NCBI RefSeq assembly: GCF_044068515.1
Contig: NZ_JBIPKI010000004.1
Span: 1-64,000 of the forward strand
Length of the DNA stretch: 64,000 bases
Source: Desulfurivibrio sp044068515
GTDB lineage: Bacteria; Desulfobacterota; Desulfobulbia; Desulfobulbales; Desulfurivibrionaceae
Direction: 5' to 3'
Below the pieces are notes generated by a model that saw only the letters and a program-made list of their open reading frames with translations, was not told where the DNA came from and made no database searches. Within the stretch, counting starts at the first letter, position 1. The number at the start of each line of letters is the position of its first letter. The position numbers were made by a program, and so were the translations under genes. This document shows positions 26,822 to 36,186 of this stretch, one piece after another.

Positions 26822-29218
26822 ATGGATTCAGTCAACAACGGTTATGGTGCCGAGCAGATAAAGGTTTTATCCGGTCTTGAAGGGGTAAGAAAAAGACCGG
26901 CGATGTATATCGGCAATACGGCCGAAGAAGGTTTGCACCACCTGGTTTACGAAGTGGTCGACAACAGCATTGATGAGGCCCTGGCAGGATATTGCAGCCA
27001 TATCAAGGTCGTATTCCATAAGGACGGCAGCGTCAGTGTTGAAGATGACGGCCGGGGAATTCCGGTGGGGATGCATCCCACTGAAGGGGTTTCCGCCCTG
27101 GAACTGGTCATGTGTACCTTGCACGCCGGGGGCAAGTTTGATCATTCCACCTACAAGGTATCCGGCGGTCTGCATGGAGTCGGGGTTTCAGTGGTCAACG
27201 CCCTGAGCCTGCGCACCGTGGCCGAGGTCAAAAGGGACGGTAAAATTCACCGGCAAACATATCGTTACGGGATCAAGGAAAGCGAAGTGGAGGTCATCGG
27301 TACCACCGAAAAGAGCGGAACCAGGATAACCTTTCTCCCCGATCCGAATATTTTCACCGAGACCACCGAATTCAAGTATGAGATAATCCAGACCCGCCTG
27401 CGGGAGCTGGCTTTTCTGAACAAAGAAGTAAAAATCCTGCTCCATGACGAGCGCACCGGGGCGAGCGATGAATTTCATTTTAAGGGCGGCATCAAGTCCT
27501 TTGTCGAATATCTCAACCGCAACCGGACCCCGGTCCACAATGAGCCGGTCATGGTTCAGGGTGAGCGGGATGATGTCCAGGTAGAGGTGGCCTTTCAGTA
27601 TTTCGAAGGCTACAACGAACGGCTGTTTCCCTATGTCAACAACATCTACACCAAGGAAGGCGGCAGCCATGTCGTCGGTTTCCGGGCCGCGTTGACCAAG
27701 TGCATCAACCGCTACGCCAGCGATGATATCGTGCCCAAGAACCTGCGGGAAAAACTGAGCGGCGATGATGTCCGGGAGGGGATAACCTGCGTTATTTCCA
27801 TCCGGGTACCCAACCCCCAGTTTGAAGGCCAGACCAAGACCAAGCTGGGCAACAGTGAAGTAAAATCCATCGTCGAAATCATCTGCCACGAAAAAATAGC
27901 CCAGTATCTCGAGGAAAACCCCCAGGAAGCCCGCAAGATCCTGGGCAAGGCGGTGGATGCCGCCCGGGCTCGGGAGGCGGCCCGCCGGGCCAAGGAGCTT
28001 TCCCGCAAGAAGGGGGGCGGGATGGATCTGATGATGGCCGCCAAGCTGGCCGAATGCCAGACCAAGGATCCGAAAAAAAGGGAGATTTTTCTGGTGGAGG
28101 GCGACTCCGCCGGCGGCAGCGCCAAGCAGGGCCGGGACCGTTATTTTCAGGCTATCCTGCCCTTGCGGGGCAAGATCATGAATGTGGAAAAAGCCCGTTT
28201 TGATAAGATCTTAAGCAGCGAGGAGATCAAGCAGATCATAGCCGCCCTGGGCACGGGGATCGGCAAGGAGGAGTTTGATCCGGAAAAACTGCGCTATCAC
28301 AAGATCATCATCATGACCGACGCCGATGTCGACGGCGCCCATATCCGCACCCTGCTGCTGACTTTCTTCTACCGCCAGATGCTGCCCCTGGTGGAAAGCG
28401 GCAATGTCTATATCGGCCAGCCGCCGCTGTATCGGATCAGCCGGGGCAAAAAAGAACAGTTTTTTCTCGATGACAACGCCCTGAACAACTTTCTCTTTCA
28501 GCAGGCCAGCACCCTCTGTGCCATCCGCACCGGCAGCGGCCGGGTCATCGAAGGCGAGGAACTGGTGGGGCTGCTGCGGGAACTTTCCCATTATCAGCGC
28601 CTGATCGACTACCTGGAGCGGATCAACCTGTGGGAAGAAATGCTCCGCTTCCTGGTGGAAGAGGATATCCATTCCGCCGACCAGTTTGAAAACGAGGAAA
28701 TGCTGGGGCAGTTGCGCCAGCGCCTGAGCGGCGGCCGTTTTATCCTGGGCAACGTCCGGCCCTGCCGCTGGCGGCCGAGCTGTTACGAGTTTGACGCGGC
28801 GGTAAAGGACAAGGCCCACCTGCTGATCACCGTCGGCCCCCAGATTCCCCTGCTGCCGGAATACCGCCAGGTCCTGGGCCAGTATCCGCGCATCCGCGAT
28901 TATCTCGAAGAAAAATTCACCGTGACGGTGAAAGGCCAGGAAACCGAGATCTCTTCCTGGCGCGAAATGCTGACCTTCATCCGCAGCGAATCCTTCAAGG
29001 GCAGCTCGCTGCAGCGCTACAAGGGTCTGGGTGAAATGAACCCGGAACAACTCTGGGAAACCACCATGAACCCGGAAAACCGGATCCTGCTCCAGGTCAG
29101 CATCGATGATGCCGAAAAGGCCGATGAAATGTTCACCACCCTGATGGGCGACAAGGTTGAGCCCCGCCGCGAATTCATCCAGAACAACGCCCTGGAGGTT
29201 TCCTCCCTCGATATTTAA
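26822..29218 (+). CDS. gyrB: DNA gyrase subunit B
   Basis: A 798-residue ATPase subunit of gyrase. The GHKL ATP site is seen in EVVDNSIDEALAG, DDGRGIPVGMH and GGLHGVGVSVVNALS; the transducer follows; the TOPRIM metal-binding motifs are EGDSAGGSA and DADVDGAHI; the C-terminal QRYKGLGEMNPEQLW is diagnostic. Together with GyrA it introduces negative supercoils. ATG 26822 is preferred over the in-frame TTG 26813; neither has a strong ribosome site. Length near 800 fits enzymes with the usual GyrB rather than ParE domain set. It follows dnaN by 85 bases, without recF between them, and gyrA follows after about 110 bases. Confidence 0.96.
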   Translation: MDSVNNGYGAEQIKVLSGLEGVRKRPAMYIGNTAEEGLHHLVYEVVDNSIDEALAGYCSHIKVVFHKDGSVSVEDDGRGIPVGMHPTEGVSALELVMCTLHAGGKFDHSTYKVSGGLHGVGVSVVNALSLRTVAEVKRDGKIHRQTYRYGIKESEVEVIGTTEKSGTRITFLPDPNIFTETTEFKYEIIQTRLRELAFLNKEVKILLHDERTGASDEFHFKGGIKSFVEYLNRNRTPVHNEPVMVQGERDDVQVEVAFQYFEGYNERLFPYVNNIYTKEGGSHVVGFRAALTKCINRYASDDIVPKNLREKLSGDDVREGITCVISIRVPNPQFEGQTKTKLGNSEVKSIVEIICHEKIAQYLEENPQEARKILGKAVDAARAREAARRAKELSRKKGGGMDLMMAAKLAECQTKDPKKREIFLVEGDSAGGSAKQGRDRYFQAILPLRGKIMNVEKARFDKILSSEEIKQIIAALGTGIGKEEFDPEKLRYHKIIIMTDADVDGAHIRTLLLTFFYRQMLPLVESGNVYIGQPPLYRISRGKKEQFFLDDNALNNFLFQQASTLCAIRTGSGRVIEGEELVGLLRELSHYQRLIDYLERINLWEEMLRFLVEEDIHSADQFENEEMLGQLRQRLSGGRFILGNVRPCRWRPSCYEFDAAVKDKAHLLITVGPQIPLLPEYRQVLGQYPRIRDYLEEKFTVTVKGQETEISSWREMLTFIRSESFKGSSLQRYKGLGEMNPEQLWETTMNPENRILLQVSIDDAEKADEMFTTLMGDKVEPRREFIQNNALEVSSLDI

Positions 29219-29327
29219 AGGTCGGTTCAAGGTTCCAGGTTCAAGCGGCAGCGGTTGAAAGGCACCTTCTTGCCTCTTGGGCTTTGGGTCCTGACCCGCT
29301 TAATTTAACGGAAAGGTTTTGAATCCC

Positions 29328-31943
29328 ATGGTTGAAGCAACAGAAAACCCCGCCCCTTTTCCCACCATTTCCATCGAAAAGGAGTTGCGCAAGTCCTATC
29401 TTGATTACGCCATGAGCGTGATCATCGGCCGGGCCCTGCCCGATGTTCGTGACGGCCTCAAGCCCGTTCATCGGCGGGTTCTTTTCGCCATGCGGGAGTT
29501 GAACAACTATTACAACCGGCCCTTTCTCAAGTCCGCCCGCATCGTCGGCGACGTTATCGGTAAGTATCATCCCCATGGAGACAGCGCGGTTTACGACACC
29601 CTGGTCCGAATGGCCCAGAATTTTTCCATGCGCTATCCCCTGGTCAACGGCCAGGGCAACTTCGGCTCGGTGGACGGCGATCCGCCGGCGGCCATGCGTT
29701 ACACCGAAGCCCGGATGACCCGGATCGACCAGGAGCTGATCAGCGATCTCGACAAGGAAACGGTCGATTTCATCGCCAACTACGACAACTCACTCAGCGA
29801 ACCCCTGGTTTTTCCGGCCCGGATTCCCAACCTGCTGATCAACGGCGCGGCGGGAATAGCGGTGGGGATGGCCACCAATATCCCCCCCCACAACCTGCGC
29901 GAGGTCATCGACGGCCTGATCGCGATGATCGAAGATCCCAATATCACGGTCAGCGGCCTGATGGAAGTCATCACCGGCCCGGATTTTCCCACCGGGGCCT
30001 TTATCTGCGGCCGGGCGGGGATCCGCGAGGCTTACGAAACCGGGCGCGGCTCCCTGTTGCTGCGCTCCAAGTCCCACGTCGAAAAACAGAAAAACGGCCG
30101 CGAGTCGATCATCATCGATGAAATTCCCTACCAGCAGAACAAAGCTACCCTGATCGAACGGATCGCCATGCTGGTCAAGGAGAAGAAGATCGACTCCATT
30201 TCCGAGGTCCGCGATGAATCGGACCGCCAGGGCATGCGGATCGTGCTGGAACTGAAAAAGGATGAAAACGCCGAGGTGGTCCTCAACCAGCTTTACAAGA
30301 TGACGCCGCTCCAGCGCAGTTACGGGATCATCCTGCTGTCCATCGTCAACAACCGGCCGGAAATTCTCAATCTGCGCCAGATCCTGGAGCATTTCATCCT
30401 CCACCGCAAGACCGTGGTGTACCGGCGCACCGCCTACGATCTGCGCAAGGCCGAGGAAAAGGCCCATATTCTCGAAGGTTTGAAAATCGCCATCACCAAC
30501 CTGGACGAGGTGGTGGAACTGATCAAGGCCTCGGCCAATCCCCAGGAGGCCCGGGATGGCCTGATGGCCCGGTTCGGGCTCAGCGCCCTCCAGGCCCAGG
30601 CCATTCTCGAAATGCGCCTCCATCGCCTGACCGGCCTGGAACGGGAAAAGATCATCGAGGAATATGACGCCCTGATCAAGGAAATTTCCTGGCTGCGGTC
30701 GGTTCTGGCCGATGAAACCCTGGTGCTTAAGATCATCCGCGAGGAGTTTGAGGCCATCCGCGAGCAGTACGGCGATGATCGCCGCACCGAGATCATCGAG
30801 ACCCCCGATGAGATTCTGCCGGAAGATATGATCGCCCGCGAGGAGATGGTGGTCACCGTCACCCACGCCGGCTACATCAAGCGCAACCCCGTCGATCTTT
30901 ACCGGGCCCAGCGCCGCGGCGGCAAGGGCATCCGGGGAGCCGGCACCACCGCCGAGGACTTCGTCAGCTGGATGCACGTGGCTTCCACCCACGACACCCT
31001 GCTCTTCTTCACCAACAAGGGCCGGGTCTTCTGGCGCAAGGTTTACGAGCTGCCCCAGGCCGGCCGCCTGGCCCGGGGCAAGGCGGTGGTCAACCTGCTT
31101 GATCTCGGCCCCGAGGAAAAACTGGCGGCCATTCTGCCGGTGCAGTCCTTCGAGGTGCCGGAGGGCAGCGAATGCTATGTCCTGATGGTCACCAAGAAAG
31201 GGGTGGTCAAGAAGACGGTGCTCAGCGAGTTCAGCCGGCCCATCCGCCGGGGCAAGATCGCCCTGACCATCCGGGAGGACGATGAAATCCTGGCCGCCGC
31301 GCTGACTTACGGCAACAACGAGATTCTGCTCCTTTCCCGCGAGGGGATGGCGGTGCGTTTCCATGAAAGCGATATCCGGCCCATGGGCCGCAGCGCCAGC
31401 GGGGTTCGCGGCATTAACCTGCCCGGGGCCGACGCCTCCGCCGATTTCGCCGCTGAACCCGAGGAAGCCCCGCCGGTAACGGTCAACGAGGTGGTGGGGG
31501 TCACGGTTCTTTCCGGTGATCCGCAAAGCTCGATCCTGGTGGTCACCGAAAACGGCTTCGGCAAACGGACCATGGTCGACGCATACCGCCTGATCCGCCG
31601 CGGCGGCAAGGGGGTGATCGCGATCAAGGCCAGTGCGCGCAACGGCGCGGTGGTGGGGATGCTGCAGGTGGTTGATGATGACCAGGTGATGATGATCACC
31701 AACCGCGGCAAGATCATTCGCACCCCGATGTGCGATCTGCGGGTCATCGGCCGCTCCACCCAGGGGGTCCGGCTCTTCAAGCTGGAAGAGAATGAACAGG
31801 TGGTGGCCCTGGATCGCCTGGCCGAAGCGGTCAACGGAGAGGACGAGGATGAAGCCGACTGCGAGGACCCAACGGTGGTTAACCGGGAAGCGGCTCCCGG
31901 GGCGAAAGATGATGACCAGGGCGAAGCGCCAGGCGAGGGTTAA
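29328..31943 (+). CDS. gyrA: DNA gyrase subunit A
   Basis: An 871-residue breakage-reunion subunit. The winged-helix region has the quinolone-determining stretch KYHPHGDSAVYD with Ser86 and Asp90 (E. coli Ser83/Asp87 positions, both in the sensitive state), and the catalytic Tyr125 in AAMRYTEARM. The C-terminal half holds six beta-pinwheel blades with the GyrA-box QRRGGKG (about residue 525), which distinguishes it from ParC. The acidic C-terminal tail (about 40 residues, EDEDEADCED) is normal for the family. ATG 29328 is chosen over TTG 29319 because GGAAAGG lies at workable distance only from the ATG. The stop overlaps the gpsA start as TAATG. Confidence 0.96.
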   Translation: MVEATENPAPFPTISIEKELRKSYLDYAMSVIIGRALPDVRDGLKPVHRRVLFAMRELNNYYNRPFLKSARIVGDVIGKYHPHGDSAVYDTLVRMAQNFSMRYPLVNGQGNFGSVDGDPPAAMRYTEARMTRIDQELISDLDKETVDFIANYDNSLSEPLVFPARIPNLLINGAAGIAVGMATNIPPHNLREVIDGLIAMIEDPNITVSGLMEVITGPDFPTGAFICGRAGIREAYETGRGSLLLRSKSHVEKQKNGRESIIIDEIPYQQNKATLIERIAMLVKEKKIDSISEVRDESDRQGMRIVLELKKDENAEVVLNQLYKMTPLQRSYGIILLSIVNNRPEILNLRQILEHFILHRKTVVYRRTAYDLRKAEEKAHILEGLKIAITNLDEVVELIKASANPQEARDGLMARFGLSALQAQAILEMRLHRLTGLEREKIIEEYDALIKEISWLRSVLADETLVLKIIREEFEAIREQYGDDRRTEIIETPDEILPEDMIAREEMVVTVTHAGYIKRNPVDLYRAQRRGGKGIRGAGTTAEDFVSWMHVASTHDTLLFFTNKGRVFWRKVYELPQAGRLARGKAVVNLLDLGPEEKLAAILPVQSFEVPEGSECYVLMVTKKGVVKKTVLSEFSRPIRRGKIALTIREDDEILAAALTYGNNEILLLSREGMAVRFHESDIRPMGRSASGVRGINLPGADASADFAAEPEEAPPVTVNEVVGVTVLSGDPQSSILVVTENGFGKRTMVDAYRLIRRGGKGVIAIKASARNGAVVGMLQVVDDDQVMMITNRGKIIRTPMCDLRVIGRSTQGVRLFKLEENEQVVALDRLAEAVNGEDEDEADCEDPTVVNREAAPGAKDDDQGEAPGEG

Positions 31944-33037
31944 TGAGCAAGCCTGGGGAAAGAAATAATCACCGGGTAGCGGTGATGGGAGCCGGCAGTT
32001 GGGGGACCGCCCTGGCCCTGGTGCTGGCCCGCAAGGATTACCAGGTCAGTCTCTGGAGCCATACCCCGGAGCGGGTGGCGGAAATTGAGCGGGAGCGGGA
32101 AAACCGCCATTATCTGCCGGGGTTTCCCTTGCCGGGTAATATCCAGCCCGGCTCCGATCCGGCCCTGGTTGCAGGCTGTGCCGCCGTGGTGATGGCGGTG
32201 CCGTCCCATGGCTTTCGCTCGGTTTTCCGCCGGATTATCCCCCACCTGTCCCCCGCCGCGGCGATTATTTCCGCCGCCAAGGGCATTGAAAATGAAACCC
32301 TGCTCACCATGACCCAGGTTATGGCCGAGGAGCTGGCGCTGGCCGGCGGAGAGCCGCTGCCGGGCCCCGCGGCCCAAGGATCGTTGTCCGCACCGGCTTT
32401 TCGCCTGGGGGTGCTGGCCGGTCCCAGTTTCGCCCGCGAGGTGGCCGAGGGCTTGCCCACCGCCGTCACCGTGGCCGCCGCCCGGGCGGAGGACGCCCAT
32501 TTTTTCCAGGATCTTTTTTTTACCGAGCGTTTCCGGGTTTATGCCGGCACCGACCTGATCGGCCAGGAACTGGGCGGGGCTCTGAAAAACATCATCGCCA
32601 TCGCCGCCGGGATCAGCGACGGCCTGGGCTACGGCACCAATTCCCGCGCCGCCCTGATTACCCGGGGCTTGGCGGAAATCACCCGCCTGGGAGTTAAAAT
32701 GGGGGCCCAGCCCCTGACTTTTGCCGGCCTGGCCGGCCTCGGCGACCTGGTGCTGACCTGTACCGGTGATTTGAGCCGCAACCGGGGGGTGGGCCTCAAG
32801 CTGGGACAGGGGCAGCAACTGGCCGGGATCCTGGCGGAAATGCGGATGGTGGCCGAAGGGGTCAAAACCACCGCTTCGGCTTGGGCCCTGGCCCGGCGCG
32901 AGCAGGTGGAAATGCCGATCCTGGAACAGGTCTACCAGGTTCTTTACCAGGACAAACCGTGCCGGGAGGCGGTCCGGGATCTGCTGGCTCGGGAAGGCCG
33001 GGAGGAGCTGGAGTATCGGCCGGAGCAGGGCCGGTGA
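31943..33037 (+). CDS. gpsA: NAD(P)-dependent glycerol-3-phosphate dehydrogenase
   Basis: A 364-residue enzyme that reduces dihydroxyacetone phosphate to sn-glycerol-3-phosphate for phospholipid synthesis. The Rossmann motif is VAVMGAGSWGTALA near the N-terminus; the catalytic Lys lies in ELGGALKNIIAIAAGISDG; LAGLGDLVLTCTG is also conserved. It is about 30 residues longer than typical GpsA, mainly from an insert after MAEELALAGG (about residues 133-152). It overlaps gyrA by one base (TAATG) and the DUF3343 gene by four (GTGA), so it is the centre of a tightly packed operon. Confidence 0.95.
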   Translation: MSKPGERNNHRVAVMGAGSWGTALALVLARKDYQVSLWSHTPERVAEIERERENRHYLPGFPLPGNIQPGSDPALVAGCAAVVMAVPSHGFRSVFRRIIPHLSPAAAIISAAKGIENETLLTMTQVMAEELALAGGEPLPGPAAQGSLSAPAFRLGVLAGPSFAREVAEGLPTAVTVAAARAEDAHFFQDLFFTERFRVYAGTDLIGQELGGALKNIIAIAAGISDGLGYGTNSRAALITRGLAEITRLGVKMGAQPLTFAGLAGLGDLVLTCTGDLSRNRGVGLKLGQGQQLAGILAEMRMVAEGVKTTASAWALARREQVEMPILEQVYQVLYQDKPCREAVRDLLAREGREELEYRPEQGR

Positions 33038-33303
33038 GCGGCACCCCCCCCGCCCCAAGGAGCTGTTTTTTGCTGTTGCCCTCGATTCACTTTGTCCTCA
33101 AGGCGGAACAGTTTTTTCGCCGCCGGGGACTGGATCATGACCTGGTGCCGGTGCCGCGCAAAATTTCCACCGCTTGCGGGATGGCCCTGGCCTTTCACTG
33201 TTCCGATCTCGCGGTGGTAAAGCAGGTTTTAGCGGAAGCCGGGCTGCCCATGCCCCGCCTCTTCCGCCTGGATGAGCACGGGGATTTCCACCCCCTTGCC
33301 TGA
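33034..33303 (+). CDS. DUF3343 protein, putative Se/S carrier-like
   Basis: An 89-residue protein starting at GTG 33034, which overlaps the gpsA stop. The pattern LLLPSIHFVLKAEQFFRRRG ... VPVPRKISTACGMALAF fits DUF3343, a small alpha/beta family (related in fold to the TusA/YedF kind of carriers) with one conserved Cys in S-x-x-CG-x-A. Family members are often found near selD and selenium genes and are described as putative Se or S carriers. Here selD starts 79 bases after the stop, and SelD is itself a selenoprotein. Delivery of selenide to SelD is an attractive but unproven role. Confidence 0.75.
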   Translation: MSGTPPAPRSCFLLLPSIHFVLKAEQFFRRRGLDHDLVPVPRKISTACGMALAFHCSDLAVVKQVLAEAGLPMPRLFRLDEHGDFHPLA

Positions 33304-33381
33304 AGAGTTTTTACTGGCTCCGCCAAGTCCCGGGGAGCCCAACCAGAACAGCAAACCCGCTGATCGCCGGATAAGGGAAAG

Positions 33382-34425
33382 ATGAAGGAAAAACTGACCA
33401 GCACCGTTAAAGCCGCCGGTTGAGCGGCCAAGCTGGGTCCGGGGGACCTGGACCGGGTATTGGCCGACCTGGGCGTGCCGGGGGATCCCCGCCTGCTGGC
33501 CGGGATCGGCGGCGGCGAGGATGCCGGGGTTTATCGCCTCAACGATGACACCGCCCTGATTCAAACGGTGGATTTTTTTACCCCCATTGTCGATGATCCC
33601 TATCTCTTCGGCCGGATCGCCGCGGCCAACGCCCTCAGCGACGTTTACGCCATGGGGGGCCAGCCCTTGCTGGCCATGAACCTGGTGGCCTTTCCGATCA
33701 AGAAGATGGACTGCGCCGTGCTGCGGGCGATCTTAAAAGGGGGGCTCGATACTCTCACCGAGGCCGGGGCCCTGCTGGTCGGCGGCCATTCCATCGAGGA
33801 CGATGAGATTAAATACGGCTTGTCGCTTACCGGGACCGTTCATCCCGACCGGGTGCTCCTCAACTCCGGGGCCCAGCCGGGGGACCAGTTGCTGCTGACC
33901 AAGCCCATCGGCACCGGAATCATCGCCACCGCCCTCAAGGGGGGCCTGGCCGGAACGGCCAGCGAGGCCATGATCGGCCGGGTCATGGCCTTCCTCAATC
34001 AGCAAGCGGCCCGGGTGATGATCACCGTTGGCGGGGCCCATGGCTGCACCGACATCACCGGCTTCGGCCTGATCGGCCATCTCCAGGAAATGGCCGCCGC
34101 CTCCCAAGTGGCGATCCGCCTCAAGGCGACGGCGGTGCCCCTGCTGCCGGAAACCCTTAACTTTGCCGGCATGGGGATCATCCCCGCCGGCGCCCATAGC
34201 AATCGCAGCCACTACCGCCAGTTTGTCCAGTCCGCCCTGGACCAGGCCGACCCCTTGGAGATGGTACTCTACGATCCCCAGACCTCCGGTGGCCTGCTGA
34301 TCGCCGCCCCACCCGAGGCCATCGCCGCCATGGCGACCGAGCTCGCTCAGCTTGACTACCCCCTGGACTACGGGGTCATCGGCGAGGTCGTCGCCGGCCC
34401 CCCCGGTCGAATCTTTATCTACTGA
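33382..34425 (+). CDS. selD: Selenide, water dikinase SelD, selenoprotein with UGA-encoded Sec14
   Basis: A 347-residue enzyme that makes selenophosphate from selenide and ATP, the selenium donor for Sec-tRNA and tRNA modification. The frame begins at ATG 33382 (AAGGGAAAG just upstream; an in-frame stop at 33361 bounds it) and contains an in-frame TGA at 33421-33423. That codon falls exactly at the catalytic Cys/Sec of the family, giving AAG-U-AAK followed by LGPGDLDRVL. Downstream motifs are GGGEDAGVY, the nucleotide loop QTVDFFTPIVDDP and PQTSGGLLIA. A hairpin follows the TGA as expected for a SECIS element. Annotation pipelines that read TGA as stop would start the gene at TTG 33460 and lose the active site. 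selA, selB and selC are not in the window. Confidence 0.9.
33424..33460 (+). promoter_or_regulatory. Candidate bacterial SECIS hairpin after the selD UGA
   Basis: GGTCC (33436-33440) pairs with GGACC (33444-33448) around a G-rich apical loop, about 15-20 bases after the UGA. That is where SelB-binding SECIS stem-loops sit in bacterial mRNAs. The lower stem is ambiguous by eye. Confidence 0.5.
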
Positions 34426-34531
34426 TTCCCGCCTCGCCCTGCAAGCCCGCCCAAAAACCAAACCAGCAAAGCATGCTTTACTGTTACATGGTGCTATCTC
34501 TGCGGCGACCAGCCAACACGTTTTTTTTATG

Positions 34532-34561
34532 TTGACATATCTATATATATAGAAGTATCAA
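34532..34561 (+). promoter_or_regulatory. Candidate promoter for the DUF3373 porin gene
   Basis: TTGACA at 34532-34537 in an AT-rich patch (CTATATATATAG follows directly), with TATCAA at 34556-34561 after an 18-base spacer. The gap from selD (ends 34425) to the porin start is about 230 bases and holds nothing else I can see. Confidence 0.4.
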
Positions 34562-34653
34562 GCGTTGCTGGGAGAAGTTATGTTTCCGGTCAAGGTGGCG
34601 GCCTTGAGTCAAGCTCGTCACTAATATAAACACCATAAGTGGAGGAGAGCGAG

Positions 34654-36177
34654 ATGCGTAAAAAAATCGGTATTTTGGCCCTGATGGGGGCGCTGGTCAT
34701 GCCGGTGGCAGGCCAGGCCGGGCAGCATGAGGGGGATCTGGCGACCCAGATTGAAGCCTTGAGCCGCCAGTTGGAGGAACTCAAGGCGCAGGTGGCCCGA
34801 GTTGACCAGGAACAGCAGGAACAGCAGGAGCAGATCAGCGCCATTGACAACACCGTCTGGCACGATATGAGCACCCGTTTCCACTGGTCCGGCGATTTCC
34901 GCACCCGTTATGACTATTACAGCCGCGATCGCTATGATGTCGCCAATCCCAACACCACCATCAACGAAAAGAACAAGAGCCTGGTCAGCAACCGCCTGCG
35001 TTTGAACATGTATGCCCAGGTCCAGGAAAACGTCGAGTTCGTCGGCCGCCTGGCCATGCACAAGGCTTGGGGGCTGCAGAACGCGCCCGAAGACCAGGGT
35101 GGTTTCTTTGGCGGTTTTCCGGCCATCGACGGCAACTCGGGCCGGCGCCTGGACGACGACAAGCTCCTGGTGGATCGGGCCATTGTCAACTGGAACAATA
35201 TCGGCGGCAGCAATTTCTGGTTTTCCGTCGGCCGGCGCCCCACCACCGATGGCATGCCCAACCAGTTAAGGCAGAACGAAGAGCGCCGGATGGCCACCCC
35301 GGTTTCCTACATGGACTGGCCCTTTGACGGCCTGACCATCGGCTACGCCTACGACCAGCTGTTCAACGCCATCGCCCTGCCCGGCCGGATCCGCTTCTGC
35401 TACGGCCGGGGCTTTGAGGCCGGGCTGGGGGCGGATACCATCAAAGACACCGACTTCATGGGGATCAGCTGGGATATTTACAACCAGGGCGACCGCTTCG
35501 TTTATTTTCAGTCCTATATCGCCATGGATGTTTTCAACTATCCCGACTTTGCCGACCCCCTGTTTAACGCTTTTGCCCCGGATATGATGGGACCGCGCCA
35601 GAATATCGGCGATATCTACCATACCTCCGCCCTTTACCTGGACAAGTGGCAGAACCTGAACTACTTTGTCGCCGGGGCCTGGAGCCGAACCGATCCCAAC
35701 CAGCACGGGATGTTCAATGATCCGATTGCCATGATGATGGGAGCCGGGCCCAACACCAGTTCGGAAAACGGTTACTCGGTCTATGTCGGGGTTCGCTATG
35801 ACCTGCCCCAGCAGCCCTTCAAGGTCGGTTTGGAGTTCAACTACGGCAGCGAGTACTGGATCGGGATGAGCCCGGGCCACGATGATATCTACGCCTCCAA
35901 GCTGGCCACCCGCGGCCAGGTTTACGAGGTTTACGGGATTTACGAGATTCCCGGCCGGGCCGTTTCCCGCCTGGGCCGGGCCTTTATCCGGGCGGGCTAC
36001 CAGCATTACCGCTACGACTACACCGGCTCGTTGGACTGGAACTTGCGGCCCTACGATGTCGGCAGTGCGGCGGATCGCCAAACCGTTGCCGCCCTGGCCG
36101 AAGCCTTGGGGCCTATGACCCCGGCCATGGTGGACAAGGCCGATCAGGTCTATGTCACCTTTGAAGCCAAGTTTTAA
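34654..36177 (+). CDS. DUF3373-type outer-membrane porin with coiled-coil N-terminus
   Basis: A 507-residue exported protein. After the signal peptide (IGILALMGALVMPVAGQAG) comes a coiled coil of about 40 residues (IEALSRQLEELKAQVARVDQ and more Gln/Glu-rich turns), then a long run of barrel-like strands beginning FHWSGDFRTRYDYYSR and ending VYVTFEAKF with the terminal Phe of outer-membrane barrels. This layout matches DUF3373 proteins of Desulfuromonas/Desulfobulbus-type bacteria, whose transported substrate is unknown. ATG 34654 follows a strong GGAGGAG; the in-frame GTG 34639 lies before that site and is rejected. It has its own promoter and a very strong terminator, suggesting a highly expressed single gene. 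Confidence 0.85.
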   Translation: MRKKIGILALMGALVMPVAGQAGQHEGDLATQIEALSRQLEELKAQVARVDQEQQEQQEQISAIDNTVWHDMSTRFHWSGDFRTRYDYYSRDRYDVANPNTTINEKNKSLVSNRLRLNMYAQVQENVEFVGRLAMHKAWGLQNAPEDQGGFFGGFPAIDGNSGRRLDDDKLLVDRAIVNWNNIGGSNFWFSVGRRPTTDGMPNQLRQNEERRMATPVSYMDWPFDGLTIGYAYDQLFNAIALPGRIRFCYGRGFEAGLGADTIKDTDFMGISWDIYNQGDRFVYFQSYIAMDVFNYPDFADPLFNAFAPDMMGPRQNIGDIYHTSALYLDKWQNLNYFVAGAWSRTDPNQHGMFNDPIAMMMGAGPNTSSENGYSVYVGVRYDLPQQPFKVGLEFNYGSEYWIGMSPGHDDIYASKLATRGQVYEVYGIYEIPGRAVSRLGRAFIRAGYQHYRYDYTGSLDWNLRPYDVGSAADRQTVAALAEALGPMTPAMVDKADQVYVTFEAKF

Positions 36178-36186
36178 CTAAGGCCT

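Noticed and set aside
29221..29245. GGTTCAAG direct repeat between gyrB and gyrA as a tRNA T-loop or mobile-element end
   Set aside because: No cloverleaf can be drawn around it and there is no inverted partner; it looks like a short simple repeat.
33421..33423. TGA in selD read as a premature stop or pseudogene
   Set aside because: It sits exactly at the catalytic Cys/Sec codon, both sides stay in frame with conserved SelD sequence, and a SECIS-like hairpin follows.
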